Shown here in pieces: positions 59,684 through 64,000 of a stretch of 64,000 nt of DNA (its first letter is position 1; every line of letters starts with the position of its first letter). The position numbers and the translations under genes were made by a program. The notes under the pieces were generated by a model. That model worked only from the letters and a program-made list of their open reading frames with translations, made no database searches and had not been told where the DNA came from. The DNA is from Apostichopus japonicus (Eukaryota > Echinodermata > Holothuroidea > Aspidochirotida > Stichopodidae): contig NC_092574.1 in NCBI RefSeq assembly GCF_037975245.1, positions 8,432,213-8,496,212 on the forward strand, written 5' to 3'.

Positions 59684-59880
59684 GTTGATATCAGAATTTG
59701 AACTACTGTACTGTATGTTCCCACTCAACTCTATATTTTTAGTTGATATCAGAATTTGAACTACTGTACTGTATGTTCCCACTCAACTCTATATTTTCAG
59801 TTGATATCAGAATTTGAACTTTTTTCCCACTCAACTCCAATATTTTTAATTGATATCAGAATTGGATCTAAGTTGACACC
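59684..59880. repeat. 58-bp tandem repeat, two full copies and one or two partial copies
   Basis: The unit 'gttgatatcagaatttgaac' plus 'tactgtactgtatgttccca' and 'ctcaactctatattttta' is repeated at 59684 and 59742; shorter copies follow from 59800. Confidence 0.9.
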
Positions 59881-61498
59881 CAAGTTGTTACAGAGAGCTC
59901 AAAGACTTGTTACTTTCAATCGGTGAAATGCGTCATCTTCTTAAACTACATTTTCTATACTTACTTTTTACAAAGTGAACTTATTTTGAACTCTATTAAA
60001 GGCTAGTACAACGCTCTTAGCCGACATCTTCTATACATAGGTGTTCCGTTCATGTCTACAATAGTTAACCAAGATTTGCCAGATAGTAATTGCAGGTAAT
60101 TAGGGACATGCATCTGTAAATAGGAAGTAACGAGGAGTGAAATAGACTGGCAATTACATATTCAAAAAATCTGTGCACTAGAGAGAGTCAAACCACAGCA
60201 AGAAAAAACCTGGCCAATGCAAATTCACTCAAGTTCAATAAGGATACTAATATATTAGCCCGCTGAAGAACTGCGCTACTATCAAAAGACTCTCGAAGTC
60301 CGCAATAACGCTCTAGAGATGGGTAAGACCAACTTAGATATGAAGATAGAAATATGTCTATTTTTAGTTTTATTCTCATTATATCCTCATTTATAATAAT
60401 AATAAAGTGTGTCAGACACTCACAAACTACTGTACACAAAACCCAAGCTGCGAAGTTTGTGTTCACGAACAAACTTGTACGTGCAGACAATCAAGGGTGG
60501 TGTAATGACAGGGAGGGCAGTAGTCGAGAATTGACTCCACACGGGACAAGGACAGTGCTAGAGGTACACCAACAGAGTGTAACTTGTGATGAGACAGTTA
60601 AGTCAGGAAGGCAAGTAAAATTCTAACTACTTTGGAATGCATTGTTTGTTTATTTTCTTTAATCCAATTTTCGAAAATATTAATATGTTCACAAAAATAC
60701 CATATTTATAAGAGCATATTGTACACCCTGTACTACCATTTACAGTACTGCATGTATGAACCAGCCGATTCACATGCTATTATACAATACTAATGTACTG
60801 TAATATAACAAAAACAATATCATTCTATGATATATACTATGTGAAACAGGTAATACCATATATGCAACAATATTATTGTGGATGTTTTATATAGCATTAT
60901 TATGATACAATATTGTTGTATGACACTATATGAGTCAGGTGTAAGAACAGTACACACTGTACGGTGGAGACAATAATACACTAACACTAACGGCTGTTTG
61001 AGGGTTGACAGGGAAAATACTCAATGCCCAACTGAATACAAATTAAGAGATGCTCCAAGGTGAAACAGAGCTGTTTAACTGAATATTTTATTTTTGAAAG
61101 ACATTGAGAAATACCATGCTACCTTCAATCTGGTACAAATTTAATTGCCAATAAATTCAATCTTGGAGGCATCTCACATGGTAATCACACAACTTGCATT
61201 CTTGATCAGCTTAGATATATACCATACTAAGCCCTGGGAATACAAACATGATTAAACTTGGCATAAAAAGCTAAAGAGCCCAAACAGATACATTGCATTA
61301 GATCCAGGGGATACCATAATTAATGCACTCCATTTAAATCACATCTAATCATCAGGTTTGACGTATTACTTCATCGATCAACAGGCAACAAGGGGATGAG
61401 TATTTGATAATCACTGGTACAGTGCCCAAGGGGAAATCTCACAGTCAAATTGTTTTCTACGAATTGGTCAAATGTCGTATACAAAGATGTAGGATGGT

Positions 61499-61615
61499 AT
61501 AGGAGTAGGGAGAGAGGGATGGAGGAGATGGGGAGGGTAAGAGGGATGGGGATGGTGAGGGGATGGGGAGGGGGAGGGGAGAGGGATGGGAGGGGGTTGG
61601 AAGAGGGTTGGTTGG
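61499..61615. repeat. Purine-rich GGGGA/GGGAT tract
   Basis: The plus strand is almost only G and A with a few T over about 115 bp, made of 'gggatggggagg'-like units. It produces Pro/Ser-rich open frames on the minus strand, including the 149-aa frame at 61371-61820, which I do not regard as a gene. Runs of G of this spacing could form a quadruplex. Confidence 0.8.
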
Positions 61616-64000
61616 AGGGCTGCATGGCAAAAGTACAATATTCGCATGTACACACAATCTCCATTTTGTGAACAATAGCATGGAATTGGCATGACATGTC
61701 AGCTATGTTTACTGGACATCTATGAGGTTTTCTGATCCTGTCACTAAAGTTCAAAAGGGTTTCGTCCGACCAGGTGTGACAGTTATATCCTTTTGCCCTT
61801 TTTTTATAGTACACAAACAAGACTAGTGTTTGACAGGTACAGTATTTGGCCTAATTGATTCATGCTTCACCGACCGCTGAGCTCTTTGACGTGATTTTAA
61901 CTTTACAGCTAAATGCCTGTACTGTAGTTATTCATTCGTAGCGTTGTTGCGATATTTGCAATACGGAGGATACATTACAATTCTTGTCCTCCACACAAAC
62001 GATATCTTGATACATCCTACGACAATTAGCCACATCTACTTACAGTTGAGAATAGTCCACTCACTCGCTGTATGAGTGGTCCTTAGTATACGCACAATGT
62101 AAAATATCCACGATGTACTTGCTGTGTGGCTATGGCTAAAATGCCACTGGATTTTCCCCGCTAGCCCGTAGAAAAAAAAGTGGCCACTGGTAATTTTCTG
62201 CCAGTAAACATTTAAAGAACTTAAATACACACAAAAAGGTCACTCAAGGAATCGGCAAGATTTCCGTACCTGACGTAAGCCTTGTAATTAATACAGTACT
62301 TATTACCACTAAATATTATTGAGCTGCTCTCAAAACCCTGTATTATGTGGATGTATATATACGTAACATTTATATACATGTGTATGTATATCTGTATATT
62401 CATACATTTATATGTATACATATACTACGGATATCTTGATCTTGAAACAACACCAGTAGTTACAATTAAGTTAAGTAATTACTACATATAAACATGGTTA
62501 TTCAGAATGATTAAATGTTTCACCAGACAAGCCTGTACATTTTGGCAGTAAATCGCTTAATTAACTACGAGCGAGTTTTCTTGATCGATCAGTTGCATTG
62601 AAATGCTTTCGCCAATCTTATCAATCAGTCGCAGAATTATATGGTGATGCGCCTTCTTCAGAATCTCTGACTTTCATCGATAAAAATCAATCCTCGAATA
62701 AAGAATGGAGGAGGAGAAGAAGATTTATAGATGACATTACATAGCAGTAAACTACAAGGTTGTAAGGTCTACATGTCTATAAATATATACAATGACATGT
62801 ATGGCAATGATCCAGTAAACTAAATATATTATACATTATTATCAACAGAAAGTGCCAAAAAATAAACATGCACGAATATCAATTTTTCGTTCATAATTTT
62901 CTAGACGATGATATCGTTGCAGTACAATACGTGTGTTGTTTATACTGTAGCCTTGTAGAATGTACGTACTGATCACAATTTACCTCGTTGTAATTGGAAA
63001 GCGTCTTCGTGCTTCCAGATGTAAACAAAGACCGTAGATGACAGAGTAAACGTTTTTATCGTGCAGTAGCGGTGAAAATGACAAAGAAACGTGCGGAAAA
63101 CCTCCAGGTCTGCGTGAGTGACTACAATGCAAATACTTGGGTACTTAGTGAAATCACAAAAGAGAAAAAAAAATGGTTCGAAAATCCTTGACGATATCAT
63201 GTGGAAAATGAAGTTTAACAGAATTCTATCTCAGAAAAAAAGACATTTGATATTGACCGAGATGAATTTATTAAAAAAAATTTGGGAAAATCATTAGAAT
63301 CACCATTCAAAAGTTTGATTTTCAAATCATATTTAAAAGCGAGTTGCAAATTTGGATGGTCTCGAAATTGCTCTTGGCAAGCGATTCATATCGAAATGAG
63401 GAAAAGCTTTGAAATGTGTGCATCAAAACAAATGCATAAATCACCGGCTCATTAACCTACTGTTGGCAGTAAAATATAGCTTGATCGATGGCAATATCTG
63501 TAACACACAGAACGTTGGGTAGAATTGTTGACCAAATGCAAACAGCTTCAGCAAATACGCTCTGTTTTATTATTCAGACTACTACGGTATTAAATTTACC
63601 TTCAAAGTGGATGCTTAATTGTGAGAAATTATTCATATTCATAGCAAACAAGAAAGAACCAGAAAGCCAAAAGGCTTAGTGATTCCTTGCCCATAGAAAA
63701 TATTTTTTGTAGCTAGTACTATGGTTTCAAATTGACTAAGTTTTTCATAGTGTGGTTACTGTGTCCACACTTAGGTCTAGAATGTGTAAGATCTATGGGC
63801 ATTGACCAACATTTTTGTGAACTATGACACACAGTATATGAGTCATCAAAGTTTTACCTCTAAGATATCATGAACAAGGCTTGCACAGTTTGACTTTATT
63901 TCCACCATTTTCAATAAGGTCTTTACTAATAATTTAATAATGAAAGATCAAACAGATTGATGTCATGGTAACATGGTCATAAATCAGCTTCTTGTGTAAA

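Larger units (their letters stand above)
56620..64000. other. WDR17 5' flank, no supported gene
   Basis: The WDR17 5' UTR and promoter should begin here, but no start site or untranslated exon can be fixed by eye. Open frames in it are short and without family likeness. Repeats within it are listed separately; a C run lies at about 58311-58324. Confidence 0.4.

Noticed and set aside
61371-61820. 149-codon minus-strand frame with Ser/Pro stretch
   Set aside because: Its middle is the purine tract read backwards; the ends have no family likeness or splice context.
1-64000. An undescribed multi-gene system, gene cluster or CRISPR-like array
   Set aside because: The only genes supported are four unrelated, conserved animal genes; the regular arrays here are satellites or minisatellites without the spacer pattern of CRISPR.

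Overview
The window is invertebrate animal nuclear DNA: AT-rich, with many short coding exons bounded by GT/AG splice sites, long introns, and abundant satellites and small DNA transposons. Four protein-coding genes can be spliced end to end in frame, with every junction phase agreeing. A marine deuterostome such as an echinoderm fits the gene content and repeat style, but the taxon is inference and nothing in the window fixes it.

Layout. Positions 1-9019 hold no recognisable gene, only 3' flank and repeats. An NDFIP (Nedd4-family interacting protein) gene lies on the minus strand at 9020-15251 (7 coding exons, 228 aa). Positions 15252-18712 are intergenic and carry a 604-bp hAT-type element with a perfect 8-bp target duplication. 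UQCRQ (complex III subunit) is on the minus strand at 18713-19465 (2 coding exons, 81 aa), with a probable 5' untranslated exon near 20.6 kb and an inverted-repeat element between. SPATA4 is on the plus strand at 22059-25443 (6 exons, 277 aa). WDR17 is on the minus strand at 28697-56619 (25 coding exons, 1291 aa) and fills nearly half of the window. Positions 56620-64000 are WDR17 5' flank with repeats and no supported gene.

The genes do not form an operon or a shared pathway: NDFIP is a membrane adaptor for HECT ubiquitin ligases, UQCRQ is respiratory, SPATA4 is a CH-domain protein of ciliated/testis cells, and WDR17 is a large poorly characterised WD40 protein. The notable point of organisation is that SPATA4 and WDR17 converge tail to tail, as I recall them doing in human, which suggests very old microsynteny.

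I found no unknown multi-gene system. The most interesting signals are local. The 5' boundary of WDR17 exon 24 (splice acceptor plus about 35 bp of coding sequence) has been amplified into a satellite of about 75-bp units, itself duplicated as a 639-bp higher-order block. The 3' end of exon 22 is also partly duplicated. A small hAT-like element sits inside an older repeat whose empty site survives elsewhere in the window. All gene models were spliced by eye; UTRs and transcription starts are not determined.
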